Source of the DNA: Piezodorus guildinii
Taxonomy: Eukaryota; Arthropoda; Insecta; Hemiptera; Pentatomidae
Direction of reading: 5' to 3'
Length of the DNA: 64,000 bases
Assembly: GCA_023052935.1 (NCBI GenBank)
Contig: CM041294.1
Span: forward strand, 99,579,616-99,643,615
Below, in pieces: positions 10,230-19,515 of the stretch; the stretch's first letter is position 1; each line of letters opens with the position of its first letter. A model generated the notes under the pieces. It searched no databases, was not told the origin of the DNA, and saw nothing but the letters and a program-made list of their open reading frames with translations. A program made the translations under genes and the position numbers.

Positions 10230-10345
10230 TATTTATTCAATTATATTTTAGATGATATTTAAAAATCTGAAGATGAGGCATAAGGTACCTCGAAACCTAA
10301 TGTAATAGTCATGTTTGATATGTTATGATAAATAAATATATAAAC
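10230..10345 (+). repeat. Penelope-type 3' tail unit with a hammerhead-like core
   Basis: It shares with 38.08-38.22 kb the order CTGAA-A-TGA, stem II, CGAAAC, then AAATAAATA and AAACAAATTA(A)GAAGAG. It is therefore a repeated family and not a chance match. No reading frame is attached. Confidence 0.45.
10267..10310 (+). ncRNA. hammerhead-like core with a possible GUC cleavage triplet
   Basis: It reads CTGAAGA, U, GAGG pairing with CCTC around CATAAGGTA, then GAAAC. Twelve bases on is GTC, a canonical cleavage triplet. Bases after GTC (ATGTTTGA) can partly pair with those before CTGAAGA (TTTAAAAAT) as helix I, leaving helix III only two base pairs long. This would be a minimal type I fold. 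It is a prediction from pairing only. Confidence 0.45.
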
Positions 10346-10379
10346 AAATTAGAAGAGATTGTTCCGAATAATATATTCA

Positions 10380-10384
<5 letters not shown>

Positions 10385-10432
<48 letters not shown>
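10385..10432. repeat. (AT)n microsatellite
   Basis: About 23 TA units, following the hammerhead-bearing tail unit. Confidence 0.95.
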
Positions 10433-10434
<2 letters not shown>

Positions 10435-10767
10435 CTAGATAAAATAAAGTTAGCACATGGTAAATGAATACGGTCAAATCAATTATCGACTGTAAGGAAC
10501 TTCTCTTACATAACAATGTAGTTTCCACCAACTTACTTACGAAATATACGATTCCTTTTACAATTAGTTTATAAAACTTTTTACCTGAACAGATTAAAAT
10601 AATGAAATATCCTTAACGTTTAAATGTGACAACGGGGAGAAAACAATTTCTAAAACATTGGATAACGATATACAGCCAAATGTAGCCTTCCAAAGAAACC
10701 GATAAATGTTTTACATACAAATTTTACTTCATTTTAAGTTTTAACCATACATCAACATTTAAACCAT

Positions 10768-10778
10768 ATTAAGTCATG
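10768..10778 (+). repeat. target-site duplication of J1, left copy
   Basis: ATTAAGTCATG here matches 15549-15559 exactly. The pair brackets J1. Confidence 0.85.
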
Positions 10779-11080
10779 ATGATAATGATCATACGTTACA
10801 TCGTCTCTCAGATTTTTGCTTTTTTCGGTAGGAATTCGCTTGAATTCAGTCTGGAGAATATCACTAAACCTCAGGAATACTACGGCAGTGAATATTGGTG
10901 AAATTTCGGTAAGCAAAGTTATAATTTACTTTGTACAATCACGAAAAAGTGAAAGGAGGGTCACTGATCAGCTGATTGCCGCTAGCTCGGCAAGCTCGGG
11001 CTTGCTTTTCGTTAACTTATCTTTCTTTTATCTTTAATTCTTATCTCATTATGTATTTATTATTATTATTTTCTTAATCA
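10779..11080 (+). promoter_or_regulatory. J1 5' UTR, expected internal promoter
   Basis: Jockey elements carry their promoter downstream of the transcription start, so this leader should hold it. Several upstream ATGs and short frames occur in it. I cannot mark the promoter elements by eye; the boundary comes from the target-site duplication. Confidence 0.45.
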
Positions 11081-12397
11081 ATGAGATATTTTCATCAAGT
11101 CATGTCCTCAAAGTCTGCAAGTAAAAGATCTAGATCTGTAGGTTCTAACTCGTCTCCTACAAAACAGAGACCCCGCCGTGAACAAAATAAAAAAATAATT
11201 CCACCAGCGACCGCGTCAGCTACCTCATTAGGATCTGAACCACAGCCCAGCACATCATCACAAGGAATAACTGATGAATCCCCGTTTTTTACACCGAATC
11301 CATTTGAGATCCTCCAAAATGAAAAAGAAACCATGGAATCTTCTCCTATACCCAGGGAACCACTACCTCCACCAATATTTGTTAAAAATATTAAAAATTT
11401 TAAACTGATGTGTGCGCATTTAAACAAAGTAACTGATCCTAATAGTTATTATTGTATAAGTAGAACCAATGATACTAAAATATCTCCGACTACTGCTGAA
11501 ATCTACAGAAAGATTGTAAAATATCTGACTGAGACCAAAGCTGACTTTCATACTTATCAGCTGCGCCAGGAGAGAGCATTAAGGGTCGTAATCAGAAACC
11601 TACATTCCTCAACACCCGTTGAAGCTATCAAAGAAGAACTGACAGAATTAGGATTCCAAGTAAGGCAAGTCACCAACGTTCTAAAAGATAAAAGTCCACT
11701 GCCTCTATTCTTCGTGGACTTGGAACCATCAGCAGGAGTCGAAAAAATCTATGACCTCAGTAGACTGTACTATACCCGTGTAAAAGTTGAAAAACCTTAC
11801 ACAAAGAGGGAAATAGTTCAGTGTCATAACTGTCAGGCATATGGACATACCAAAAGTTATTGCCATCACATACCACGCTGCGTGAAATGCGGTGAACAGC
11901 ATAAAACAGAAGAATGTACAAGATCAAGATCTACACCCGCTGTATGTGCTCTGTGCCTCAAGGACCACCCGGCTAACTACAAGGGATGTGAAATCTACAA
12001 GAAACTCAGAACCAGATACCAAAAACCTCAGGATCCGAATGAAACAGCTGTACCAACCAGAAGCAGAAGAGAACCATCTAAAACTGTAAATTCTAACGTA
12101 TCATTTGCCCACTTGCTTGGAGGTGGAAACCAAAATCATGAAGTCGAGGCACTGCCGGAACAACTTTTTCCTCAACTTTCTCAATCTATTGTACAACAAT
12201 CTATCCCTCAAAGTGTACCTGCTCTTCAAAAAACTCCTCAACATCAAATTTCTCATATCCCTTCTCCATCAAATGTCACAGACCTTACCAGTCTCATGAC
12301 ATCCTTCATCTCCGAAATCAAATCCCTCGTTATGCCTCTAATATCACTCCTTACGAACCTTGTATCAAATCTCATTCCTGCCTTACAAAAACCATAA
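11081..12397 (+). CDS. J1 ORF1, gag-like nucleic-acid-binding protein
   Basis: The protein has 438 residues and probably coats element RNA and delivers it to target DNA. The basic, Ser/Pro-rich N-terminus (residues 1-95) is followed by a conserved domain of the PRE_C2HC type (from PPPIFVKNIKNF to about 245). Three zinc knuckles follow: C248 (CHNCQAYGHTKSYC), C267 (CVKCGEQHKTEEC) and C289 (CALCLKDHPANYKGC). The tail is Gln/Ser/Pro-rich and ends in an amphipathic segment (FISEIKSLVMPLISLL) also found in J2 ORF1. The annotated start is the first ATG; a second in-frame ATG at 11102 (MSSKSASK) is an equally good start. Its stop abuts the ATG of ORF2 with no gap (TAAATG), which suggests coupled re-initiation. 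Confidence 0.9.
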   Translation: MRYFHQVMSSKSASKRSRSVGSNSSPTKQRPRREQNKKIIPPATASATSLGSEPQPSTSSQGITDESPFFTPNPFEILQNEKETMESSPIPREPLPPPIFVKNIKNFKLMCAHLNKVTDPNSYYCISRTNDTKISPTTAEIYRKIVKYLTETKADFHTYQLRQERALRVVIRNLHSSTPVEAIKEELTELGFQVRQVTNVLKDKSPLPLFFVDLEPSAGVEKIYDLSRLYYTRVKVEKPYTKREIVQCHNCQAYGHTKSYCHHIPRCVKCGEQHKTEECTRSRSTPAVCALCLKDHPANYKGCEIYKKLRTRYQKPQDPNETAVPTRSRREPSKTVNSNVSFAHLLGGGNQNHEVEALPEQLFPQLSQSIVQQSIPQSVPALQKTPQHQISHIPSPSNVTDLTSLMTSFISEIKSLVMPLISLLTNLVSNLIPALQKP

Positions 12398-15082
12398 ATG
12401 ACCTCACCTAATTCCTTATCCATTCTCCTTTGGAATGCGAATGGTGTTAGAAATCACACTGACGAACTGACAGCGTTGTTGCAAGACAAAACAATTGACG
12501 TTGCACTTATTACTGAAACTAGACTAACCACTAAACAGCTTTTCAAAATACCGCAGTACATAACATACCGTACAGACCACCCAGACGGCAAAGCTCATGC
12601 CGGTTCTGCTATCATTGTCCACCAATCCCTCTCTCATCATTTACTTCCACTTCCTACCTATGATTTCCTGCAAGCCACAGCAATAGTAATCAAGACTTTT
12701 TCCTATCCGGTAACTATTACATCAGCATATTGCCCTCCCAAACACTCCATTTCCAACACCGAATTTGCATCCTTCCTGGATTCCCTAGGAAATCATTTTA
12801 TTCTGGGTGGAGATCTAAACGCCAAGCACCAGCAGTGGGGTTCTAGAACCACGAATTCTCGTGGAACAAATTTGCTGACTGCTCTGAATTCCCGAAATTT
12901 TAACCTCCTACCTCCTGACTCCCCTACCTACTGGCCAACAGATCCTAACCGTAATCCAGATATCCTCGACTTCTTCATCCACAGCGGATTAGGCTCCCTG
13001 AACTATTCCGTAACTCGCCTTGATGAACTATCCTCTGACCATAGTCCACTGATCCTTAAAGTATCCCTAACTCCTATTCCGAAACCCATTCCACCTTCAT
13101 TTATCCGAGGCCCTGTCAACTGGAACCTCTTCCGCCAAATCCTCACCGATAATATTGACCTCAGTGTGACCCTCAAAACACCGGATGACCTTGATGATTC
13201 CGTCTACTCCTTTACTACCGCCATTCAGCAAGCTGTCTGGACTGCCTCCTCTCCTAAGCACTCCAATAGAACTCCTCAGCAAAACCATTTACCTCAACAC
13301 CTAGCTGACCTCATCCATGCAAAACGCCGAGCCAGATCATTATGGCAAAGAACCCGACACCCAACAGATCGCCGTTCCTATAACTTTTATTGTAGGCAAT
13401 TAAAGCGGGAGTTGGCGACCTTCCGTTTCCAGTCCTTTAATTCCTACCTCTCCTCTCTATCAGCCCGAGATAATTCCCTGTGGAATGTGACCAAAAAGAT
13501 CCTCAAATACCACAAAGTTTCCCATCCTCTCCGGCGTGGTGATGACTCCTGGGCTGCGTCTGATGAAGATAAAGCCGAGGAATTCGCCACGCACCTCTCC
13601 AAAGTATTCACTTCTCACCCGGAATCCAACAGAAATCATACCACAACAGTTCAAGAATTCCTTTTCTCACCAATACCTCTTTCCCTACCTCCTAAAGCTA
13701 TTAATCCATCTGAGGTGAAATATCTTCTTCAAAAACTGACCCTTCGTAAATCCCCTGGACATGATCTCCTTACCCCCCAGATCCTGCGACAACTTCCCCA
13801 GAAAGCCATTATTTTTCTTACATACATCTACAACTGCATCCTTCGCACCACCTATTTTCCTCTCTTATGGAAGCATTCCACAATCATTCTATTCCTAAAA
13901 CCAGGTAAACCTTCCAGTAACACTTCATCCTACAGACCTATTAGTCTACTCCCCATCCTCTCAAAAATCTTCGAAAAGCTCCTTCTAAAACGAATCCTGC
14001 CTATATTAGAATCTCACAACCTTCCTTCCCACCAGTTTGGTTTCCGTTCTCATCATTCCACTGTTCAACAAGGACTCCGAGTTGTAGACCATATTTCCTC
14101 AGCCCTCGAATGCAAAGAGTATTGTTCTGGTGCGTTTCTGGACATAGCGCAAGCTTTCGACCGGGTATGGCACGCTGGATTACTCTTCAAGCTTAAAACG
14201 CATTTACCCCAGTCTCTCTACCTCATTCTAAGATCCTATCTCTCAAACCGCTCCTTTCAAGTTCGCTGTGGTGTAGAATTTTCCAACTTTTATCCCGTTG
14301 AGGCCGGTGTTCCTCAGGGCAGCGTCCTGGGACCCGTTCTCTACATCCTTTACACCGCTGATATTCCTAATCATCCTGACACCTTTCTGGCAACATTTGC
14401 AGACGACACCGCCATCCTATCATCCAGTTCCGATTCCGAAACAGCATCCTTAATACTGCAAAGACACCTTTGTCTTATCGAAGACTGGTGTGGTGCTTGG
14501 CGCATAAAGGTGAACGAGGCCAATTGCAAACACGTAACCTTCACTCTTCGACGAAACTCCTGTCCGCCAGTTTACTTCAATTCCATTCCTATTCCTCCTT
14601 CAGATACAGTCCGCTATCTTGGCTTACTACTAGACAAAAGACTGACGTGGAACCCACATACAAGACTTAAAAGAAAAGAACTCAATCGACGATTCGGACA
14701 GTTATACAGACTATTAAACAGAAAATCTGAACTTACAGTTGAGAACAAATTATTAATTTATAAGACAATACTGAAGCCCATCTGGACCTACGGACTTGAA
14801 CTGTGGGGGACAGCTAAACGTTCTAACATCAAACGCATTCAATCCTTTCAATCCAAAGTCCTCCGAATAATAGTAAATGCTCCTTATTATGTATCCAACT
14901 ATACCTTGCACCACGACCTTAATGTTCCATTTATTTCAGACCTAATTCCATCCAAATTTTCCAAATTCCATCAGAACCTCATTCATCATCCTAATCCTTT
15001 AGCACGATCCCTATCCAGCTCCACTCATCCATACAACCCACCTAGAAGGTTGAAACGGCAGTGGCCCCGAGATATATTGTAA
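12398..15082 (+). CDS. J1 ORF2, endonuclease / reverse transcriptase
   Basis: The protein has 894 residues. The N-terminal apurinic-type endonuclease shows WNANG (N13), ITETRL (E40), GGDLNAKH (D139, N141) and SSDHSP (D214, H215), all the metal and phosphate contacts of the family. The reverse transcriptase shows SYRPISLLPILSKIFEKLLL, FGFRSHHSTVQQ, GAFLDIAQAFDRVWH (catalytic D582), GVPQGSVLGP, FADD (D669, D670) and YLGLLLDKRLTWNPH. The C-terminus ends PPRRLKRQWPRDIL, the signature I used to find the shorter copies. There is no RNase H domain, as usual for Jockey. The family nicks genomic DNA and primes cDNA synthesis from the nick. The start directly after the ORF1 stop fits the N-terminus of the family. 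No break is seen. Confidence 0.93.
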   Translation: MTSPNSLSILLWNANGVRNHTDELTALLQDKTIDVALITETRLTTKQLFKIPQYITYRTDHPDGKAHAGSAIIVHQSLSHHLLPLPTYDFLQATAIVIKTFSYPVTITSAYCPPKHSISNTEFASFLDSLGNHFILGGDLNAKHQQWGSRTTNSRGTNLLTALNSRNFNLLPPDSPTYWPTDPNRNPDILDFFIHSGLGSLNYSVTRLDELSSDHSPLILKVSLTPIPKPIPPSFIRGPVNWNLFRQILTDNIDLSVTLKTPDDLDDSVYSFTTAIQQAVWTASSPKHSNRTPQQNHLPQHLADLIHAKRRARSLWQRTRHPTDRRSYNFYCRQLKRELATFRFQSFNSYLSSLSARDNSLWNVTKKILKYHKVSHPLRRGDDSWAASDEDKAEEFATHLSKVFTSHPESNRNHTTTVQEFLFSPIPLSLPPKAINPSEVKYLLQKLTLRKSPGHDLLTPQILRQLPQKAIIFLTYIYNCILRTTYFPLLWKHSTIILFLKPGKPSSNTSSYRPISLLPILSKIFEKLLLKRILPILESHNLPSHQFGFRSHHSTVQQGLRVVDHISSALECKEYCSGAFLDIAQAFDRVWHAGLLFKLKTHLPQSLYLILRSYLSNRSFQVRCGVEFSNFYPVEAGVPQGSVLGPVLYILYTADIPNHPDTFLATFADDTAILSSSSDSETASLILQRHLCLIEDWCGAWRIKVNEANCKHVTFTLRRNSCPPVYFNSIPIPPSDTVRYLGLLLDKRLTWNPHTRLKRKELNRRFGQLYRLLNRKSELTVENKLLIYKTILKPIWTYGLELWGTAKRSNIKRIQSFQSKVLRIIVNAPYYVSNYTLHHDLNVPFISDLIPSKFSKFHQNLIHHPNPLARSLSSSTHPYNPPRRLKRQWPRDIL

Positions 15083-15506
15083 ATACGTATGCTGGAGTTC
15101 TGACACTGGTCAGATTCTCCTCTCATGTGCGGTGTGATTGTGGCTATGGCGCCCTCACTTAGCTTCCGCTGGCTCTTACCAGTGATGCGGCTGAGAGGGA
15201 AGCGCTGGGATCCTTTGGGCTCTGCTTGTCCTTCCACAAGTGGGGGGACAAGCCCCGTCCGGGGTTCCCGAGCTGATTGTAAATATTGTACATAGGTATG
15301 AATGTGACATGTCTTGTTTATTTATTTGTTAACTTCATTTATTTGTATTTATTTTGTCTACTTAATTTTGTTATTGTATACGTTTATTTATTTTGATTTT
15401 ATTTTATGTAATTTGACTTTCCTTTTGTTTATATTGTAAATATTGTATGAATGAGATCCTGTAGCACTATTATTATTGTCTATTATGACAAATTGTAATA
15501 TATACG
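15083..15506 (+). promoter_or_regulatory. J1 3' UTR
   Basis: It contains a GC-rich block with a CCCCGTCCGGGG hairpin near 15255, followed by T/A-rich sequence. The truncated copy at 6.08 kb preserves this block, and the most 3' part is shared with the copies at 42.6 and 63.3 kb. That fits a 3' end recognised by the element's own RT. Confidence 0.6.
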
Positions 15507-15549
15507 AATAAAAGAGTTCTTAAGAAAAAAAAAAAAAAAAAAAAAAAAA
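15507..15549 (+). terminator. J1 polyadenylation signal and poly(A) tail
   Basis: AATAAA occurs at 15507-15512, twelve bases before an uninterrupted A run (15525-15549). The last A may belong to the target duplication. Confidence 0.9.
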
Positions 15550-15559
15550 TTAAGTCATG
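15549..15559 (+). repeat. target-site duplication of J1, right copy
   Basis: ATTAAGTCATG, identical to 10768-10778. Confidence 0.85.
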
Positions 15560-15599
15560 TAAAAGAGCCGTTGCATATATATTTTGGTTATTACTACCA

Positions 15600-15940
15600 C
15601 TCACTTCTTTATTATTTAACAATATTCCACACAGTAAATTTTGGTTGCTTGATCGTCAGTGTCCTATTATGAGTCTTGTCAATAGGACTTCCTCTCTTCT
15701 GTCATTCTGGATAGATGATTTTCAGAGATATACTGTGTCCTTTATTTCGTTGTTATTCCTTGTTTTGTTCTAATTCAGCTGTCATTTGTCTATAATTCAT
15801 TAATTTATAAGCCCGTAAAGATCATTATGGGGAGCGACTAAGTAATCGGACGGAAGAATCAATGACGCCGCTTGTGCCGCCTTATCTGCTTGCCAATTGC
15901 CAGTTATTCTAGCGCGACTTGGGATCTAAACAAATAAAAT
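15600..15940 (-). pseudogene. RNase H relic of an I-type non-LTR retrotransposon
   Basis: The minus strand reads IPSRARITGNWQADKAAQAASLI, which matches the end of retrotransposon RNase H domains (family pattern xPSHxGIxGNxxADxxAxxA). About 190 bases further along it gives VLLTRLIIGH in another frame. That matches the segment that follows RNase H in these elements (xLxRLRIGHTRLTH) and is also seen at 61.1 kb. Stops and frameshifts occur between them. The His of PSH has become Arg, so even the domain itself is damaged. J1 inserted just beside this relic. Confidence 0.65.
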
Positions 15941-17395
15941 TGATCGGTTTGACAAATTCAGCATAAAGAACAATTAAAAAATGAAAATCCTTATGGGATG
16001 TGGTGTATATATATATTATTTTTGAAAACTAATGAGCTCAAGGAATCAGTGAAGAGCACAATGTTGGATTTACCCTCTCTGTAATAAGCTTTTATAATCC
16101 CCAGGTATATCACAGTTAACTCTCCTAGTAGATTACTATTACATATTTTTTTTAAAAATATGACTTTATCATAGCTTTCTGATAATTATATCCTACTTAC
16201 AATATAGTCGATATTACCTCTATCGTTTCAATTTTAGTTAATTTGCTTAAATTCCGTTTTGCTATATGCATCAGGACTTTCTAATACATTTCCATACAAT
16301 AGCGTTCTTAACGGAATATATGTCTAAAGTGTATAGGGCTAAAAACATCTTATCGATAAACCGAAAGTATTTTCTAAAAATTTGTTTCAGATGATGAGCT
16401 TTGTCCAATAAACAAGGGGTAAAAAATCTGAAAAATTATGATAATCGGCCAGGAAACTATAATATTAATTTTATTATCATAAAGTGTTTTTAAAAACAAA
16501 CCTACTTTAATTATCGAGTTATGAAAAATAGTAAACAAAGGCCGTTCCATTAAATGGGATTTGACCTTTTGCCTTAACGGTTGCGGTCAAAGGGTAGGGT
16601 TTTTTTTTTAATAATAAATGGTGTCTAGACTGTGTTTCTATGTTGTCTCCATCCAGTATTTTTTTTTTGGTCTATCTATCAAACAAAGGTCAATGGTTTT
16701 TATGTAACTAAAAGATCTAATAAGTGAATTTTTTTTCTTTTCTTTTTTTTTTTAATTTTTTCTCTGAAATTGTATATCTTCAATCTCAATGTTGTTGCCG
16801 TGATCGGGTTTTGAGTACCAGTGTCAACATAAGGTTTTAGATGTTTTATCAATGGCCTTCAAAACATGCCTAAGTGTCTAACATTCCACAATAGCACTAT
16901 AATAATCATACAATTTTATAAATATTTTTTTGTTTTTTTTACTTATTATTATTATTACTTTTAATCTAGCAGTAAGAACTAGGTTGCGATATATCTGTAT
17001 TTTTTTAATTAAAAAAACTATTTGATGCATCCTAAAACTTTTAGAGTTTAAATATTAATAATAAAAATAACAAATGTAACTCTAATGCTTTTTTTATACT
17101 GGTAGCGGTTAGCTAGGATAGTAGAGGATAGAATACATTTATAATGTGCTGCATATGCGATGGAACAGATCGAAAATTATTATAAATTAGTTATTATGTA
17201 AAAAAAGTCATGAGTTTTCACCCAATTATAATTTCAGTTGAATGCTTATTAAAATAATGATAATTAACAATATAAAATATGAACAGTAACAAATTTATTC
17301 AATAGCCGAAAATCTAATCTATAACTTCCTAATGACTTCCACTGTCTACCCTTTAAGGAAATTGTTTTAGTATAAACAAGGCCTAATAAGTCTTA
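15941..17395. other. AT-rich stretch without a recognisable gene
   Basis: Homopolymer T and A runs and short AT repeats are all I can see. Near 16540-16600 a GGCCGTTCCATTAAATGGG phrase stands out but has no partner elsewhere in the window. Confidence 0.35.
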
Positions 17396-17539
17396 AGACA
17401 ACTAAAAAAAAAAAAAAATAAAAACCATAAGAGGGTCACCATACCCAGGATAGCCTCACGGCTAAAACAATATAATAAATAATAATCGAGATTCGAACCG
17501 AGGACCTGGAGTAGACCACGCCGCTCCCCTTCAGACAAC
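17396..17539 (-). mobile_element. SINE B fragment
   Basis: On the minus strand it starts GGGGAGCGGCGTGGTCTA and contains GGTTCGAATCTC (a box B match). It follows SINE B of 40.6-40.9 kb but lacks about 20 bases between the two boxes and most of the 3' body. AGACAAC occurs on both sides (17396-17402 and 17533-17539) and may be the target duplication. The left side carries an A run, as in the longer copy. Confidence 0.55.
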
Positions 17540-17659
17540 CAACGCATTGAAAAGTTGGAAATCAGTTTACTTTAAGAAGACAGGTTTACTTTAACATATT
17601 AAAGACTATCAATTCAGTATAAAAAAGAAAGAATTGTTGACTATTGATTTATGAAATAA

Positions 17660-17660
<1 letters not shown>

Positions 17661-17706
<46 letters not shown>
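17661..17706. repeat. (AT)n microsatellite, interrupted
   Basis: Two adjoining TA runs are broken by a TAT phase slip. Confidence 0.9.
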
Positions 17707-17710
<4 letters not shown>

Positions 17711-17834
17711 ATCAACTCGGACTATCTAACTCCTGAAATTATCAAAATTTTAGGAATGTTATAAAATTGAAAAATATATAAAAAATAAAATAAAAATTAT
17801 TTTTATTTTACGATATTTACAACATATAGTTATA

Positions 17835-18172
17835 TGTCTTCACGAGAAATAGGTTTTTGCAATGTCCCGCCAGTCACCTTATCGCATACTCCTGTTCATT
17901 ATACCATCTTTTACGAACTCTTACCAGCTTTCATGACAAACTCCATTCCAACTCCAATCCTTTCTCCCACTTCAATTCCTGATAATCCTCCGAGGCGTCT
18001 GAGAATAAGATGGCCTCGAGACCTTCTAGTTTAGAATATTTTTAGACTGCTTCCATTTTGAAGCTTCTCTACGTGTCTGTTTCATGACTATTTTCTTTTA
18101 GCCTGTTTACTAGATGTGTTGTACAATACAGTTGTAAATATCAATAAATAATAAATAAAAAAAAAAAAAAAA
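17835..18172 (+). mobile_element. 5'-truncated J2-family Jockey copy with poly(A)
   Basis: The frame ending at 18034 closes with SIPDNPPRRLRIRWPRDLLV, nearly identical to the J2 ORF2 C-terminus. The 3' UTR follows J2 (TTAGACTGCTTCCATTTTGA, CTCTACGTG, then ACAGTTGTAAATATCAATAAA) and ends in a 16-base A run. Upstream of about 17920 the match fades into unrelated frame. Confidence 0.75.
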
Positions 18173-18744
18173 GGTTTAATGGCCCATACATTCAAATGTG
18201 GAAGATTACTTTGTAATAAAAAAAAAAAAAGTCACAATTCATACTTTAGTATAAACGATTCATGTCCATTCATCTCTCCTAGTATTAATCCTAAAATCGA
18301 TAGAGATACCTACGCTTGCAAAAAGTACATTAGATGCCCTTTCTTTCGTATCCAGTTTAATGTCCTTATTCCGAAACGGCTGAAGTTAAAAGAAGAGAGG
18401 AACGATAATGATCAGACCTAAGAGAGGCTAAAACAGAAAAAGTCTTGCGGTAGGAAAGAATAGAAGAATCTTCAAGTTGCGAGCTTTATATCACGGCCAT
18501 CTATTGCTTTTGTTTTTTCCAATTACCTCCCAGTCGCTATCTCTTCAACTGTATCCTCTATTTCGTTTTTAGGAAGGGCCCACTTCAGAGGAAAGTAGGT
18601 TATTGGAACAGCTTGTGCTCTAATTGTAGGGTTTCTTAACCGTCTTCTTTGTCGTACGGCTTACTAAAATTCAATAGTCTGTTCCATAGATCCAATTGTG
18701 TTTTATGTTTCTTTTCATTTATAAAAAAACATAAACTCTGCAAG
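18173..18744. other. unassigned stretch
   Basis: An open frame of 80 codons (18179-18421) is composed of low-information residues and has no family resemblance, so I do not call it a gene. The region is GC-richer around 18480-18660 but unidentified. Confidence 0.3.
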
Positions 18745-18780
18745 TTATTATATAATGGTTTATTATTTCCAAATAAAATA

Positions 18781-18833
<53 letters not shown>

Positions 18834-19515
18834 TATATATTTTTTTTTCAATTTTTCTCTATATTCAATAATGACAGAGTTTTGGTGGAATCCAACTATA
18901 ATTTGTGACTTGAATATATAGATCAACTTTTATTTTATCTGTATATCGCGCTTACCTGGATCTAAACTCTATACATATTTTTGTCTATCTATTTTTAAAA
19001 ATATTTATACACGGTTTTTGATTAAAAATATTATAATTTTATTCGAAAATTCCGGAGTTAAAAGGGTATAGACAAGATTTCAATTATTTTATTTTTCTTG
19101 CTTTTGTTTTATTTGTTCACCGCGCTTTACTGATTCTAAAACTCTATGCCTGTTTTTCTCTACCATCATAAATAACTAAGTTACATGCTTATTTATGTTT
19201 CAATTTTTTTAAGTTAATTTTTAGAATTACTCGCGTTTTTTGTTGTTTTTTTTTTTTTTTTTTGGTCAAAGTCATCATTTTTTTCTCTATCTTCAAAACT
19301 AAGTGAATAATTGAATTAAATCACTTTTAATTTACCGCTATTTCAAAAATGACCAGTTGAGGTGTTAGAATAATCGTTACATGCCCTAATAATATTTTTG
19401 GGGCCAATTCCGAAAAAATGACATAAAAACGGATTTTTTGGGATTCTACGTATCTTGAAACGTAAGCCCTCAATTTTTTTTTGGGTCGATTGCAAAGGTA
19501 AACCATAATACGAAT
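18745..19515 (-). repeat. interspersed repeat family R1, reversed copy
   Basis: It begins TGGTTTATTATTTCCAAATA (the right end of R1 read backwards) and closes with CTTGAAACGTAAGCCCTC and GGTCGATTGCAAAGG. In between are about 95-bp subrepeats sharing a TAACTAAGTTA core and CGCGCTTTACTGATTCTAAA. An (AT)n array (about 18785-18825) has grown inside the left end. There is no coding capacity. Confidence 0.6.

Larger units (their letters stand above)
10779..15548 (+). mobile_element. J1: complete Jockey-type non-LTR retrotransposon
   Basis: The element is about 4.77 kb long. It has a 300-base 5' UTR, ORF1 (gag-like, three zinc knuckles), ORF2 (apurinic-type endonuclease plus reverse transcriptase), a 440-base 3' UTR, an AATAAA signal and a 24-base poly(A). 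It is flanked by the 11-bp duplication ATTAAGTCATG. Both ORFs run without a stop or frameshift, and every catalytic motif I checked is present, so it inserted recently and may still be mobile. Gag-like protein plus EN/RT copies element RNA at a nicked chromosomal site. Shorter copies of its 3' end lie at 6.08, 42.64 and 63.34 kb. Confidence 0.93.

Noticed and set aside
11095..11427. 110-codon open frame on the minus strand within J1 ORF1.
   Set aside because: It is the antisense of a coding region with clear family motifs; composition explains it.
18649..18921. Overlapping 90- and 96-codon frames on both strands.
   Set aside because: They owe their length to an (AT)n array that encodes Tyr-Ile repeats in all frames.
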